Assembly (NCBI GenBank): GCA_002401155.1
Contig: NVSG01000006.1
Location: forward strand, 25,255 to 89,254
Reading direction: 5' to 3'
DNA: 64,000 nt
Origin: Hyphomicrobiales bacterium
Lineage (GTDB): Bacteria > Pseudomonadota > Alphaproteobacteria > Rhizobiales > Rhizobiaceae
The stretch's first letter is position 1; every line of letters starts with the position of its first letter. The position numbers and the translations under genes are program-made. This document shows, piece after piece, positions 8,599-17,916 of this stretch. The notes beneath the pieces were generated by a model. That model had not been told where the DNA came from. It made no database searches and was given only the letters and a program-made list of their open reading frames with translations.

Positions 8599-9573
8599 TT
8601 ACAGCTCTGAAATGCGGATAAAGGATGGCCCCAAAATGATCGCAAACAGCACTGGCAAAAAGAACACGATCATCGGCACTGTCAATTTTGGAGGCAATGA
8701 AGCTGCCTTCTTTTCCGCTTCCTGCATACGCATATCGCGGTTTTCCTGAGCCAGCACACGCAGCGCTGTACCAAGGGGCGTACCATATCGTTCGGCCTGT
8801 ATGAGTGCCATTGTAACCGATTTCACCCCATCAAGCGCCGTCCGCTTTGCAAGGTTTTCATAGGCCTGTCGACGCTCTTGCAGATAAGAAAGTTCAGCAG
8901 TAGTGAGTACCATTTCCTCGGCAAGTGGAGGTGATTGACCACCGATCTCAATGGCAACTTTACGCATACCTTGCTCTATAGACATCCCTGCTTCAACGCA
9001 TATCAACATCAGATCCAGCGCATCGGGCCATGCCCGGCGAATGGAAAGTTGACGCTTGCCGATCTGGTTTTTAATAAACATATTGGGCGCATAAAACCCT
9101 GCATAGCCAACACACATCACAATAAATAATTGCATCATGAACGGACGCTGCGTTTCTGAAATACCGAATACGTAGATGCTTGCAATGATCAACATAATGA
9201 TCGGCAAAATAATTCGGAAAAACAGGAACACATAAATATGCGATTGCTTGCGATAACCGGCCGTAATCAAATTGGCAAATGTATTTTCATCCGCCAATGC
9301 TTTACGCAAATTAAGCCTCTCAACAATATCCTTCATGAAGCCGGAATTTTCGTGCTTCAGCCTTCCCTTGTTTTTCTCGGTAACAAGGCGCGCGCGTTCT
9401 CTGGCACGAATCTGATCCCGCTCAATGGCCGCAGATTTCATGCGCGAAGAAAGTTCGTCGCGTTGCAACAAAGGCATGGCAAGGGTAATTGTGGTTGCAA
9501 ATACAGCAACCGCCGCCAGCATAGCCATTAAATTTGCTGGATCGGTTATTATTGTTGCAAAGTCTTTAACCAC
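8599..9573 (-). CDS. tadC: Tad pilus inner-membrane platform protein TadC (T2SF family)
   Basis: This 324-residue polytopic protein forms, with TadB, the inner-membrane platform on which the ATPase builds the Flp pilus. An N-terminal helix (about 12-34) is followed by two helices near 120-170. The T2SF cytoplasmic domain (RRAWPDALDLMLICVEAGMSIEQGMRKVA...) runs at about 180-290, and there is a C-terminal helix (LTVPMIVFFLPVLFAIILGP). The start is GTG at 9573. It is the last gene of the minus-strand cpa/tad series, 26 bp after tadB. Confidence 0.93.
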   Translation of the reverse strand: MVKDFATIITDPANLMAMLAAVAVFATTITLAMPLLQRDELSSRMKSAAIERDQIRARERARLVTEKNKGRLKHENSGFMKDIVERLNLRKALADENTFANLITAGYRKQSHIYVFLFFRIILPIIMLIIASIYVFGISETQRPFMMQLFIVMCVGYAGFYAPNMFIKNQIGKRQLSIRRAWPDALDLMLICVEAGMSIEQGMRKVAIEIGGQSPPLAEEMVLTTAELSYLQERRQAYENLAKRTALDGVKSVTMALIQAERYGTPLGTALRVLAQENRDMRMQEAEKKAASLPPKLTVPMIVFFLPVLFAIILGPSFIRISEL

Positions 9574-9599
9574 CGTTCAATCCTTCTTTGTATCGTCTT

Positions 9600-10601
9600 T
9601 TAAAAATCAAAGTTGATCATGGCTTTCATGACCATGACGCCCATACCCATCCACACGGCCGAACCCAAAAGTATTAGATTGCCCGTAGGGTGTTCAATCA
9701 GAGGCAGCAGATATTCAGGCGTGGTCAGCGACACCAGCACAGCCACAATAATCGGCAGGGCAGCAATAATGCCACCGGAAGCTTTAGCCTCTGCCGACAT
9801 AGCCTGAATTTTTGCTTTCATGGCTTTACGCTGACGCAATACGTTGGAAAGGTTTCCCAATGCCTCAGATAAATTACCACCGGCAGATTGCTGAATTGCA
9901 ATCACAATGCCAAAGAAGTTAGCTTCCGTAAGCGGTACATTTTGATAAAGCTTCATGATCGCTTCTGTCATCGGCACACCCATTTTCTGAGTATCCAGAA
10001 TTTTGCGAAACTCACCAGCGACAGGTTCCTTGGATTCATTGGCAACGATTGCCAGACAATCATTCAAAGGAAGACCGGATTTGATACCACGCACTATAAC
10101 ATCAACGGAATTGGGAAATTCCTCCAGAAACTTGTTCATCCGCCGCCTGATAGAAAACCCGACAAACCAACGCGGCAAACCAAGAGTACCAAGCACCCAT
10201 GCTGCACCAACAACATAGATCGGCGCTCCAAGTATGAAAGCTACCGCCCCCAAAACGATGCCAAAAAATATGCTGAAAATATAAAACTGCTTCATACCTA
10301 TTTTCCAACCAGCCTGTTTGAACTGTTGGTTAAGGGTAAGCTTCTTGCTGTTCTTTTTGTTTTTCTCTTCGAGTTCCTGCAAAGATTTTTGCATAACCTG
10401 GCGACGCTTAGCCGAATCCTCCGCTTTGGAAAGGTCAGCATTATGGCTTCGGTTTTCTTCAATGCCCCGAATATTCTTGATACGTTTTGCCTGAGTGTTC
10501 TCGTTGGAAACACGGTCGAACAAAAACGTATAAGCAACAGCAACAGCTGCAATAACAATGAGACTGACAAAAGCGATTATGTTTATACCAATACCAAACA
10601 T
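9600..10601 (-). CDS. tadB: Tad pilus inner-membrane platform protein TadB (T2SF family)
   Basis: This 333-residue partner of TadC has an N-terminal helix (about 5-27) and a charged cytoplasmic stretch rich in Lys/Glu (about 55-90). Two adjacent helices follow near 103-145, then the T2SF domain (FLEEFPNSVDVIVRGIKSGLPLNDCLAIVANES, about 158-275), a helix GGIIAALPIIVAVLVSL and a last helix LILLGSAVWMGMGVMVMKAM. The order TadB then TadC behind CpaF is the standard one. It begins 6 bp after the cpaF stop, so coupled expression is likely. Confidence 0.93.
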   Translation of the reverse strand: MFGIGINIIAFVSLIVIAAVAVAYTFLFDRVSNENTQAKRIKNIRGIEENRSHNADLSKAEDSAKRRQVMQKSLQELEEKNKKNSKKLTLNQQFKQAGWKIGMKQFYIFSIFFGIVLGAVAFILGAPIYVVGAAWVLGTLGLPRWFVGFSIRRRMNKFLEEFPNSVDVIVRGIKSGLPLNDCLAIVANESKEPVAGEFRKILDTQKMGVPMTEAIMKLYQNVPLTEANFFGIVIAIQQSAGGNLSEALGNLSNVLRQRKAMKAKIQAMSAEAKASGGIIAALPIIVAVLVSLTTPEYLLPLIEHPTGNLILLGSAVWMGMGVMVMKAMINFDF

Positions 10602-10607
10602 GTCCGT

Positions 10608-12134
10608 TTATTCCGCTCCGGCTTTGTCTGGGTCAGCAGCATCCAGTGCCGCCGCTAGCCGCACTTCTTCATTGAAATAGCGCGCGCGCTCCCAAAATTT
10701 TGGTCGGCCAATGCCGGTTGAAATATGGCTCCCGATAATATTGCCATTCTCATCTTCGCCGGTAATATTATAGACAAACAGATCCTGCGTGGTGATCACA
10801 TCCCCCTCAAGACCAAGAACCTCGGTAATGTGGGTAATACGCCTGGAGCCATCACGCAAACGCGCGGCTTGAATGATGATATCAATCGAACCAACAATAA
10901 TTTCACGCACAGTTTTGGCAGGCAGGCTAAACCCGCCCATAGCAATCATCGATTCAATACGGTTCAAACATTCGCGCGGTGAGTTGGAGTGGATCGTTCC
11001 CATGGAACCATCATGGCCAGTGTTCATAGCTTGCAACAGATCGAACACTTCTGGACCACGAACCTCACCCACAATGATCCGCTCAGGACGCATACGCAGG
11101 CAATTCTTGACCAGATCGGTCATGGTGATTTGCCCTTCACCCTCAAGATTGGGTGGGCGTGTTTCAAGACGGATCACATGGGGCTGCTGCAATTGCAGCT
11201 CGGCGGAATCTTCGCAGGTAATGATACGCTCATCCGGGTCAGCAAAAGCACTCAGGCAATTAAGCAAAGTGGTTTTGCCCGAACCCGTACCGCCGGAAAT
11301 CACCACATTGCAACGTACCCTGCCGATGATTTTCAAAATCTCCGCGCCTTCAGGCGTAATAGACCCAAAACCAACCAGCTGATCAAGGGTGAGTTTGTCT
11401 TTTTTAAATTTACGAATGGTCAGTGCAGGACCATCAATTGCCAATGGCGGTACAATAACATTCACACGAGAACCATCCGGCAAACGCGCATCGCATATAG
11501 GGCTAGATTCATCTACCCGGCGACCAACCTGACTAACAATCCTTTGGCAGATATTCATCAATTGCGTATTATCGCGGAAACGAACAGGTGCTGGCAGCAC
11601 CTTGCCATTCACTTCTATAAACGAACTTTTCGCGCCATTGATCATAATGTCTGAGATATCATCGCGTGCCAATAATGGCTCAAGCGGACCATAGCCCAAT
11701 ACGTCGTTACAAATATCTTCGAGCAAATCTTCCTGCTCCGCAATCGACATGGCAAGATTTTTAATCGAGATGATATCATTGACGATATCGCGAATTTCTT
11801 CGCGCGCAACATCACTCTCCATCTGGGCAAGCTGGCCAAGATCGATCGTATCAATCAGCGCCGAAAACACACTGGTTTTTGTGTCATAATATTCTTCGCT
11901 CTTTTCGCCGGTATCTTCCGCAACAGGCACCGAAGTCGAGGCTGAAGCAGGTGCAGACGGTGAAGTCATAGCTGGCGTAGCAGCAGCCGTCTTTTCAACC
12001 ACAGGATTTACCGGTGCATCATCAATCTCGGCCATTTGTGGAATCTTTGGGTTCTGCTGAACCATAACATCGCCAACAGAATCCGATACAACCGGACTTC
12101 CAACACCGTTTCCGCCACTGCGTTTACCAAACAT
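10608..12134 (-). CDS. cpaF: Tad pilus secretion ATPase CpaF/TadA
   Basis: This 508-residue hexameric type IV-secretion-superfamily ATPase drives pilus assembly (and in some systems retraction) at the cytoplasmic membrane. A low-complexity Pro/Ala/Thr/Ser N-terminus (about 1-75) precedes the helical N-domain and the RecA-like domain. Walker A is GGTGSGKTTLL near residue 280. An Asp-box CEDSAELQL, Walker B-type RIIVGEVRGPE and a His box (MNTGHDGSMGTIHSN) follow. All catalytic elements are intact. It lies 40 bp downstream of cpaE and 6 bp upstream of tadB. Confidence 0.96.
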   Translation of the reverse strand: MFGKRSGGNGVGSPVVSDSVGDVMVQQNPKIPQMAEIDDAPVNPVVEKTAAATPAMTSPSAPASASTSVPVAEDTGEKSEEYYDTKTSVFSALIDTIDLGQLAQMESDVAREEIRDIVNDIISIKNLAMSIAEQEDLLEDICNDVLGYGPLEPLLARDDISDIMINGAKSSFIEVNGKVLPAPVRFRDNTQLMNICQRIVSQVGRRVDESSPICDARLPDGSRVNVIVPPLAIDGPALTIRKFKKDKLTLDQLVGFGSITPEGAEILKIIGRVRCNVVISGGTGSGKTTLLNCLSAFADPDERIITCEDSAELQLQQPHVIRLETRPPNLEGEGQITMTDLVKNCLRMRPERIIVGEVRGPEVFDLLQAMNTGHDGSMGTIHSNSPRECLNRIESMIAMGGFSLPAKTVREIIVGSIDIIIQAARLRDGSRRITHITEVLGLEGDVITTQDLFVYNITGEDENGNIIGSHISTGIGRPKFWERARYFNEEVRLAAALDAADPDKAGAE

Positions 12135-12174
12135 TTGTTACCTCAATACTCATTATCGCTGTTGCAAGTAGATT

Positions 12175-13473
12175 TTAGCCACGTTTCCGTTTCAACTTGG
12201 AAAGGAACCCGAGAGCGCTTTTTTTCTCTGTTTTCAATTCTGCTTTTCCGGTCAAAATCTGACCTAAAACATTGAAAATTTCAGAAGTAGGATGCTTCGC
12301 GTCAGCTTCTGATATCATCTGTCCATTATTGGAAGCGGTTCCAAACAGAGCCGGATCAAATGGAATAATTGCAGAGGGTTCAATTCCCAATGGCCCAACA
12401 AAATCCGGAATTGCAATTTCCGGTCGCTTTGGAACACCAACCTGGTTCATCACCAAACGCGGAGCCTGATCGTTGGGACGCAAATCCATAATTGTATCGA
12501 GCAAATTCTTGGTATTGCGCAAATTTGCCAATTCCGGGCAAGCAACAATGACCACTTCATCTGCTGTAGAAAGAATTTGCTTGGTCCAACCATTCCACTG
12601 GTGAGGCAAATCAACCGTTACAACCGGCGTGCTTCGCTGGGCAACATCCAACACATTGGTGAATGCGTTTGGATCAAAATCATAGGTCCGCTCCAACGTA
12701 GAAGGCGCAGCCAAAAGGCTCAAATGTTCTGCACATTTTGCCAGCAACCGATCCAGCAAGATATCATCCACCCGCTCCGGCGAAAACACTGCATCGGCGA
12801 TACCCATTGTAGGATCCTGATCCAGATTGATATTGGCAGTACCAAATGCCAAATCGAGATCGGCCAACATCACATCACTTTTGAAATTGTTGGAAATCGA
12901 CCAAGCCACATTATGGCAAATGGTTGAAGAACCAACACCGCCCTTGGCGCCAATAAAAGCAACGATTTTACCAAGCGCACCCTTGTCAGGATTAACAAAT
13001 ATATCCGAGACTGTGTTCATCACATCAGCCATAGTAAGCGGCGCAACCAGATATTCAGAAACACCGCTGGAAATCAGTTCGCGATACAATGAAATATCGT
13101 TTTTGTGACCAATAACCACGACCTTTGTTTCACCATCGCAATTGTTTGCAAGTCTGGCGAGATCAGCCATAAGCTCCTCACCGCTCAGCATGGATTCAAC
13201 CACGATCAAATTGGGCGTTGGGGCAATTTCATAAAATTCGGCGGCGGCAGAAATACCGCCCATATTAACCTTCACATGTGCCTTTACCATGCGACGGTCA
13301 TTGGCCGCAGCATTCAATACATCCGCGACCTGATCCGTTTCACAAAAAGCCTGAAGTGTTATGCGTGGCACCGGACGAATATCACCGACATCTCCCAGAG
13401 AAACGCTTTGTTTTCCGGCTTCAGTGCCAGAACTATCAATTGCCATCTCTTCTTCGTGAACCAAATTAGACAT
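12175..13473 (-). CDS. cpaE: Pilus assembly localisation ATPase CpaE/TadZ
   Basis: This 432-residue MinD/ParA-like protein positions the Tad machine at the pole. The N-terminal third (about 40-155) is a receiver-like domain without a clear phospho-acceptor set. The C-terminal part is the ATPase with a deviant Walker A, AKGGVGSST (near residue 170). In it the usual final Lys of KGGVGK is Ser while the signature Lys is kept, a known feature of many TadZ/CpaE proteins. The DLDLAFGTANINLDQDP segment is the Walker A-prime region. It sits between cpaD and cpaF in the standard order. Confidence 0.93.
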   Translation of the reverse strand: MSNLVHEEEMAIDSSGTEAGKQSVSLGDVGDIRPVPRITLQAFCETDQVADVLNAAANDRRMVKAHVKVNMGGISAAAEFYEIAPTPNLIVVESMLSGEELMADLARLANNCDGETKVVVIGHKNDISLYRELISSGVSEYLVAPLTMADVMNTVSDIFVNPDKGALGKIVAFIGAKGGVGSSTICHNVAWSISNNFKSDVMLADLDLAFGTANINLDQDPTMGIADAVFSPERVDDILLDRLLAKCAEHLSLLAAPSTLERTYDFDPNAFTNVLDVAQRSTPVVTVDLPHQWNGWTKQILSTADEVVIVACPELANLRNTKNLLDTIMDLRPNDQAPRLVMNQVGVPKRPEIAIPDFVGPLGIEPSAIIPFDPALFGTASNNGQMISEADAKHPTSEIFNVLGQILTGKAELKTEKKSALGFLSKLKRKRG

Positions 13474-13510
13474 TACTTTTCCCTACGGCGTTTTTGAATA
13501 TTCGTTTCAT

Positions 13511-14266
13511 TTATTTATCAAGGCCCGGCAAATTTATCTTGCTCGTTCCATCTTCGCGCCAATCAGAAATAACTTTATCGCGTCTTGTCGCATCGATTTC
13601 AGACTCACCTCTTGGTCCAAGCAGGTCGGCAGGATTTGCGATCATCGAAGCTAAATTATTCTGGGTGGCACACCCAAAATTATGATAATTCCTATTTTCC
13701 GGACTACGTGCAAGATCGTCGTTCCAAACACCGCATTCACTAGCAACGGCAGCTGTCATCGCGCTATAAACAAGGCGTACAGAAGCCGCATCACCATGAG
13801 CCGAAGCTTGATAACCGGTGGTTGCAATTTGACTTTGACGTATGCCAGCCAAACGCAATTCCGCAGAAATTTGTGGTTGAACCCGTCGTGCAGCCCTCTC
13901 ATTACGAGAACCAATCGGTATCACAATACGAACAGATCTTGCCCCGGACCGCTTGAAGCGAAAAGCGAAGTCCCGCACCACATTACGATCACGCAAAGAC
14001 AGTTTGCGAGTGTTGGCAGAAAGCGCAAGGTCCTCATACACCTCATTATCAGACACCACGATTGGGTGCTTGGTGCGATAGTCCGATGGTACAGAACCAA
14101 CAGTCACGTGATCCTTGTTGTAAGAGGAACATCCTCCCACCAACATCGCTGCCATCAGCAATGAAACCTTAAATGCATTTCCAGCCGTTTTCTTGGCCGA
14201 TTTATCTGCCCCGGTCATCCCATCCAACGGTCGGGGATTGAGGGCTCTGTTTTTAACAATAGACAT
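13511..14266 (-). CDS. cpaD: Pilus assembly lipoprotein CpaD
   Basis: This 251-residue protein has a signal peptide ending in lipobox VGGC (SLLMAAMLVGGCSS, about residues 34-47). It belongs to the CpaD family, which in Caulobacter is needed for secretin and pilus assembly; it is predicted to sit in the outer membrane facing the periplasm. Typical CpaD residues include RHPIVVSD-like and SECGVWNDDLARSPENRNYHNFGCATQNNLA near the C-terminus, written here in two parts: the Cys-Gly-Val-Trp segment and the NFGCATQ segment. I chose the ATG at 14266 with GGAG 7 bases upstream; a GTG at 14293 overlapping the cpaC stop would add nine residues. Confidence 0.9.
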   Translation of the reverse strand: MSIVKNRALNPRPLDGMTGADKSAKKTAGNAFKVSLLMAAMLVGGCSSYNKDHVTVGSVPSDYRTKHPIVVSDNEVYEDLALSANTRKLSLRDRNVVRDFAFRFKRSGARSVRIVIPIGSRNERAARRVQPQISAELRLAGIRQSQIATTGYQASAHGDAASVRLVYSAMTAAVASECGVWNDDLARSPENRNYHNFGCATQNNLASMIANPADLLGPRGESEIDATRRDKVISDWREDGTSKINLPGLDK

Positions 14267-14289
14267 TTTACTTCTCCATTTGCCCTTGA

Positions 14290-15828
14290 TCACTTAAAGA
14301 TGAATCCAACATTGCCGTGGTAGCGACCTTCGGGAATATTTCCCTCAATCGTTCCATAGACCCTGTTCAAACGACCCAGAAAATTAGCGGCACCATCACT
14401 TGCGGCATTGAAATTATCATCGGGACGAGCAAGCTTTGCCCGAGCCGTCGGACGCACCAGATATGGGGTCACGATGATGACGAGTTCTGTTTCATAACGC
14501 TGGAATTCCCGGCTTCTGAACAGACTTCCTAAAATCGGAATATTGCGCAATCCCGGAAAACCGGCAGCAGTTTGACGCACATCGTCTTTAAGCAATCCGG
14601 CAATCACCATTGAACCACCTGAGGGCAATTCAACCGTAGTCTCCGCCTTGCGGCGACGAATACCTGGAATAGTTGTAGCACCAGCTCCTCCACGCGGGAC
14701 AACAACCGATCCTTCGGATGTCGGTTCTGAAATTTCAGTTTTGATTTTCAGACTAATCCGGCCAGGACCCAGCACGACCGGGCTAAAGGCGAGCGAAATA
14801 CCGTAACTTACTTCCTTGAAGCTGTAATCAACACTACCGCCACCGTCATCTTTACCGGCAACAATATTGTACTCTCCACCAACTGAAAACGAAGCAGTTT
14901 CGCCGGATATAGCCGTTAATGTCGGTTCTGCAAGGGTACGCATAACACCCGCACGATCCATTGCTCTAAGAATACCCCGTACCGATTTCCCAGTACCATT
15001 ATTCCAAGTCAGATTTGCACCCGATCCCGATCCGATTTTACCCAAACCAAATGGGTTATCACCCACCACAACAGAAGCCAGATTTCCAGCACTAAGGCTT
15101 GAAGACATATCAATCCCAAGTTGTTTGACGATCGTGCGCTGAATTTCGGCAATTGTCACTTTCAACATCACCTGATCTTCGCCGTCGATCGATAGCAAAT
15201 TGACAATCTGACTTTTCTGACGGGCTTCATCTTGGCCAAAATTAATGACCGTACCACCGCCAGAGTTATTGACATTACTACCGTTGCCATATTTATCGGT
15301 TGTTGCTTCACCCCCGGTAACAAACACATTTGCAAGTTGAATCGCTTTTGCCGAAGCTTGAGGTGTTGGCACCGTTCCAGTAAGAATGACGTTATCATTC
15401 ATGATCTCAACTTTAATGTCTGAACCACGAATGTATTTTTTCAAGAACGCCTGAAGGCCTGCTGTATCTCTCTCGATTGAAAGTTCAATGCTCAAAAGCT
15501 GTTTGCCTTGTGCGTCGAAAATGAAGATATTGGTCTCACCGACCTGCTTGGCAAAAATATAGATACGCCGGGAAGTTCTTGTGATCGCATCAGCAATTGC
15601 CGGATCAGCAACAAGAATATCATGGGCGTCCCCTGGCAAATCAATCACGATCGATTTATTCAGTCCAACCCGTATATTCTGGCTTTTCCCGATCATCGCC
15701 TTGGAAATCTTCAAATATGTTTTCGCTGCCTGCGCGCTGCCAACACCCAATTGGGCAGGAACCGACATGGCCACCAATGCCAATGCGAATACAGATGTTC
15801 GCAATATTGAGATCATTTTGATACGCAT
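14290..15828 (-). CDS. cpaC: Tad pilus outer-membrane secretin CpaC/RcpA
   Basis: This 512-residue secretin forms the outer-membrane channel of the Flp pilus. After a Sec signal peptide (MRIKMISILRTSVFALALVAM...) comes the N0-like pilus-assembly domain (GLNKSIVIDLPGDAHDILVADPAIADAI), a BON-like section (VEIMNDNVILTGTVPTPQASAKAI), and the secretin domain (QVMLKVTIAEI ... VELPSGGSMVIAGLLKDD ... GSLFRSREFQRYETELVIIVTPYLV). I chose the ATG at 15828 because GAAGGA lies 6-7 bases upstream. The longer reading to 15873 would overlap cpaB and hide the signal peptide. Confidence 0.95.
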   Translation of the reverse strand: MRIKMISILRTSVFALALVAMSVPAQLGVGSAQAAKTYLKISKAMIGKSQNIRVGLNKSIVIDLPGDAHDILVADPAIADAITRTSRRIYIFAKQVGETNIFIFDAQGKQLLSIELSIERDTAGLQAFLKKYIRGSDIKVEIMNDNVILTGTVPTPQASAKAIQLANVFVTGGEATTDKYGNGSNVNNSGGGTVINFGQDEARQKSQIVNLLSIDGEDQVMLKVTIAEIQRTIVKQLGIDMSSSLSAGNLASVVVGDNPFGLGKIGSGSGANLTWNNGTGKSVRGILRAMDRAGVMRTLAEPTLTAISGETASFSVGGEYNIVAGKDDGGGSVDYSFKEVSYGISLAFSPVVLGPGRISLKIKTEISEPTSEGSVVVPRGGAGATTIPGIRRRKAETTVELPSGGSMVIAGLLKDDVRQTAAGFPGLRNIPILGSLFRSREFQRYETELVIIVTPYLVRPTARAKLARPDDNFNAASDGAANFLGRLNRVYGTIEGNIPEGRYHGNVGFIFK

Positions 15829-15862
15829 GTTACGTCCTTCGAATGCTTGGATATTGATTGTC

Positions 15863-16684
15863 TCACTTGTCATCGGTTTGCCCCGCTATCACTTCTCTCA
15901 TCTGTCCAAATTTGACGATGCGCACACGGCCCTTGCCACGCGTACCCGTCAACAAGTGCTCGGCACCTTTGGTTTGTCCGTCATTGCTATCTGCCAGTGA
16001 GCGCAAGGATAGTGTCAGCCGCGAAGACATTTGCTGGGCTACTGTGAGAATTTTTACCTGAGTGGGTGTAAGCTGCAGTGTGGCTGTTTTACCGACAACC
16101 ACTTTTTTATTGTCTTTTTCTTCAATGAGCTGATCAATCGCCAATACGCGAATATTTTCCAAAATGACTTCTGAGCTAAATTCACCGCCCTGATCTTCAT
16201 TACCGCGCCGGGTCATGATCACATCGACACGGTCATTCGGCAGAACAAATCCACCTGCTCCCGTTTCTGTCGATATGGTTGTCGCAATCGCACGCATGCC
16301 GGCAGGCAGGATAGCAGACATATAACCGCTATTTGAGCGAACCAGTTTATTTTCACGTATAGGTTCGCCGGCAAAAAAGGTAGAACGGGCAATAGCTGCG
16401 ACTTCGCCTTCAATGCCTTTTGGAGTTTCTGAACGAACAATATAGCCCTTGCCCAAAGCATCCTTTGGCCATTGCTGCCATTTGACCATTTTAGGTTTGA
16501 GAGACGATCCCAAAGCAATATCGTCAATCGCAACCAAAACTTCAGCAAGTTCGATTCTTGGTCCTGCATTTTGCACAACTTCACGAACTTCAGGTTCCTT
16601 GTTGGTCAAATTACCAGCAAGAAAAAATGCACCTCCGGCTGCAGCAACCGCGACACCCAAAACTGCTAAACGCGCTATTTTCAT
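15863..16684 (-). CDS. cpaB: Pilus assembly protein CpaB/RcpC
   Basis: This 273-residue periplasmic protein is anchored by one N-terminal helix (IARLAVLGVAVAAAGGAFFLAGN). A SAF domain (about 48-115) and the RcpC/CpaB domain follow (MSAILPAGMRAIATTISTETGAGGFVLPNDRVDVIMT). In other systems it associates with the secretin and is required for a stable channel. GAGGAAAG lies upstream of the ATG at good spacing. It is the first gene of a run cpaB-cpaC-cpaD-cpaE-cpaF-tadB-tadC and is preceded by 320 bp of AT-rich DNA with a CtrA-type box, so a promoter probably lies there. Confidence 0.94.
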   Translation of the reverse strand: MKIARLAVLGVAVAAAGGAFFLAGNLTNKEPEVREVVQNAGPRIELAEVLVAIDDIALGSSLKPKMVKWQQWPKDALGKGYIVRSETPKGIEGEVAAIARSTFFAGEPIRENKLVRSNSGYMSAILPAGMRAIATTISTETGAGGFVLPNDRVDVIMTRRGNEDQGGEFSSEVILENIRVLAIDQLIEEKDNKKVVVGKTATLQLTPTQVKILTVAQQMSSRLTLSLRSLADSNDGQTKGAEHLLTGTRGKGRVRIVKFGQMREVIAGQTDDK

Positions 16685-17004
16685 AAACTTTCCTCTGCAC
16701 GGAATGACCCATTTCTATTAGGAGTCATATTTCACCGCAAAAGGTGTACTTATGGTTAATGCTTTCCTTAAAATCGTGGTTAATGTTAAATTAATTGCGA
16801 AACATCAAAACAAATTGCCACCAAAGCCTACGAATGCACCCTTTGCGATCAATAATGTTATTAATTAATCAATAAAAATATTACGAACTGGAAAAATACC
16901 AGAGAAGATTTTAGATAAAATTTAGTGGATTTATCTGCGCTGCATCAGAATCACCAGCAGTCCGACGGGAGTAAACCGTCTAAGATACGCTTCCAGAAAT
17001 CTGA
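16685..17004. other. 320-bp AT-rich intergenic region between cpaA and cpaB
   Basis: No gene can be supported here on either strand. It holds the CtrA-type box at 16780-16794, several TTAA words, and a weak hairpin GACGG/CCGTC (16963-16980) just after the cpaA stop. It probably contains the promoter for cpaB and the downstream genes. Confidence 0.6.
16780..16794. promoter_or_regulatory. CtrA-type binding box upstream of cpaB
   Basis: The sequence is an exact TTAA-N7-TTAA (N7 = TGTTAAA), the core of the CtrA consensus in Caulobacter and rhizobia, 96 bp upstream of the cpaB start. CtrA controls pilus genes in Caulobacter. The surrounding DNA is AT-rich, so chance occurrence is possible. Confidence 0.45.
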
Positions 17005-17523
17005 TTAAAGAGTACCTGCCGCCACAAATACATGCTGCATCCATGGAGTTTGCGGATAGACAACAATCGCAGCAGCCCCCAGAGCAACCCCGTAAGGCAC
17101 ACCACTCCCAGCATTATATAACCGGGCAATCCAGTCCACATTGGTAATGCGGTCAGGCAGCGGAATGGAACGAAAACGCAATATTACCAACGTCATCAGA
17201 CCTCCCATAAGGGCAAAAATCACGATATAATCCATAGTATGCTCCCAGCCGAACCACAATGAAGCAGCAGCAACCAGTTTTGCATCGCCTCCACCAATCA
17301 CATTGAGAGCAAACAATGCAAAGCTCACCAAAAGAACAATGCCAAACATTGCCCAGTGCCAACCAATCGTTTCAAGATCCATCTGTATCCACACCGCAAA
17401 CACCATAAAGCCGGTTATCAATGCCAGAGAGATTTTATTGGAAATTGTCATGGACACCAGATCTGAAGCTGCTGCAAATACCATAAGAAATGGAAAAAAC
17501 AGAATAAGTAATGTATCAAGCAT
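17005..17523 (-). CDS. cpaA: Prepilin peptidase CpaA/TadV (A24 family)
   Basis: This 172-residue integral-membrane aspartyl protease cleaves the leader of the Flp prepilin and the TadE/G pseudopilins. The first catalytic Asp is in FAAASDLVSMTISNKIS (about residue 21) and the second is in VIGGGDAKLVAAASLWFG (GxGD-like motif GGGD). Five to six hydrophobic helices follow. The ATG at 17523 gives the compact form usual for CpaA; in-frame starts upstream (to 17586) would add a non-family extension. It is placed between flp and cpaB, the standard order. Confidence 0.92.
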   Translation of the reverse strand: MLDTLLILFFPFLMVFAAASDLVSMTISNKISLALITGFMVFAVWIQMDLETIGWHWAMFGIVLLVSFALFALNVIGGGDAKLVAAASLWFGWEHTMDYIVIFALMGGLMTLVILRFRSIPLPDRITNVDWIARLYNAGSGVPYGVALGAAAIVVYPQTPWMQHVFVAAGTL

Positions 17524-17663
17524 GAAATCAGATCCAACCCAATTGATAAAACATTTTGTTGCCATTTCCATATTGTCTGGCAACACCTAAACTTCGGTTA
17601 ACGGCGCGGTTATCCAGCCCAAAAAATCCGTTCAGACAAACATTACAGGCAGAAAATTGGCAT

Positions 17664-17693
17664 TAAAAAAACCGCACGCCAAAAGCGTGCGGT
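17664..17693 (-). terminator. Rho-independent terminator downstream of flp
   Basis: Read on the minus strand, ACCGCACGC (17685-17693) and GCGTGCGGT (17671-17679) form a perfect 9-bp stem with a 5-base loop, followed by seven T (17665-17671). It lies 56 bp after the flp stop. It should cap an abundant monocistronic pilin transcript and separate it from cpaA. Confidence 0.88.
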
Positions 17694-17748
17694 TCAAATC
17701 TACATATTCACTGACAAACAGCAAATCTAACAAGCCCAAAGGGCTTTA

Positions 17749-17916
17749 TTAGTTAACGTTAAGTTCAGTAGAGATGCCAACAAACACATCGTTCACACCA
17801 CCACCAACTGCTGATGCGCCACCGATAATAGCAACAGAAATCAGAGCGGCAATAAGACCGTACTCGATTGCAGTTGCACCAGATTCATTTTTCAAAAAGC
17901 GTGCTACAAGTTTCAT
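17749..17916 (-). CDS. Flp/Fap family type IVb pilin (major pilin)
   Basis: This 55-residue prepilin is the major pilus subunit (pilA/flp). The leader MKLVARFLKNESG is cleaved by CpaA after Gly13, before ATAIEYGLIAALISVAII. Glu and Tyr at +5/+6 are the Flp hallmark. The hydrophobic helix continues to about residue 35 and a short Gly/Val tail ends in STELNVN. AAGGAGA lies 8 bases before the ATG, a strong ribosome binding site, and a strong terminator follows. Both fit high, independent expression. It heads the minus-strand pilus series. Confidence 0.95.
   Translation of the reverse strand: MKLVARFLKNESGATAIEYGLIAALISVAIIGGASAVGGGVNDVFVGISTELNVN

Noticed and set aside
9888..10658. 256-codon plus-strand open frame opposite tadB
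   Set aside because: tadB is well supported on the minus strand; the antisense frame is Arg/Asn/Thr/His rich with no domain or ribosome binding site.
10989..11654. 221-codon plus-strand open frame opposite cpaF
   Set aside because: Shadow of the highly conserved cpaF coding sequence; unlike any protein family I know.
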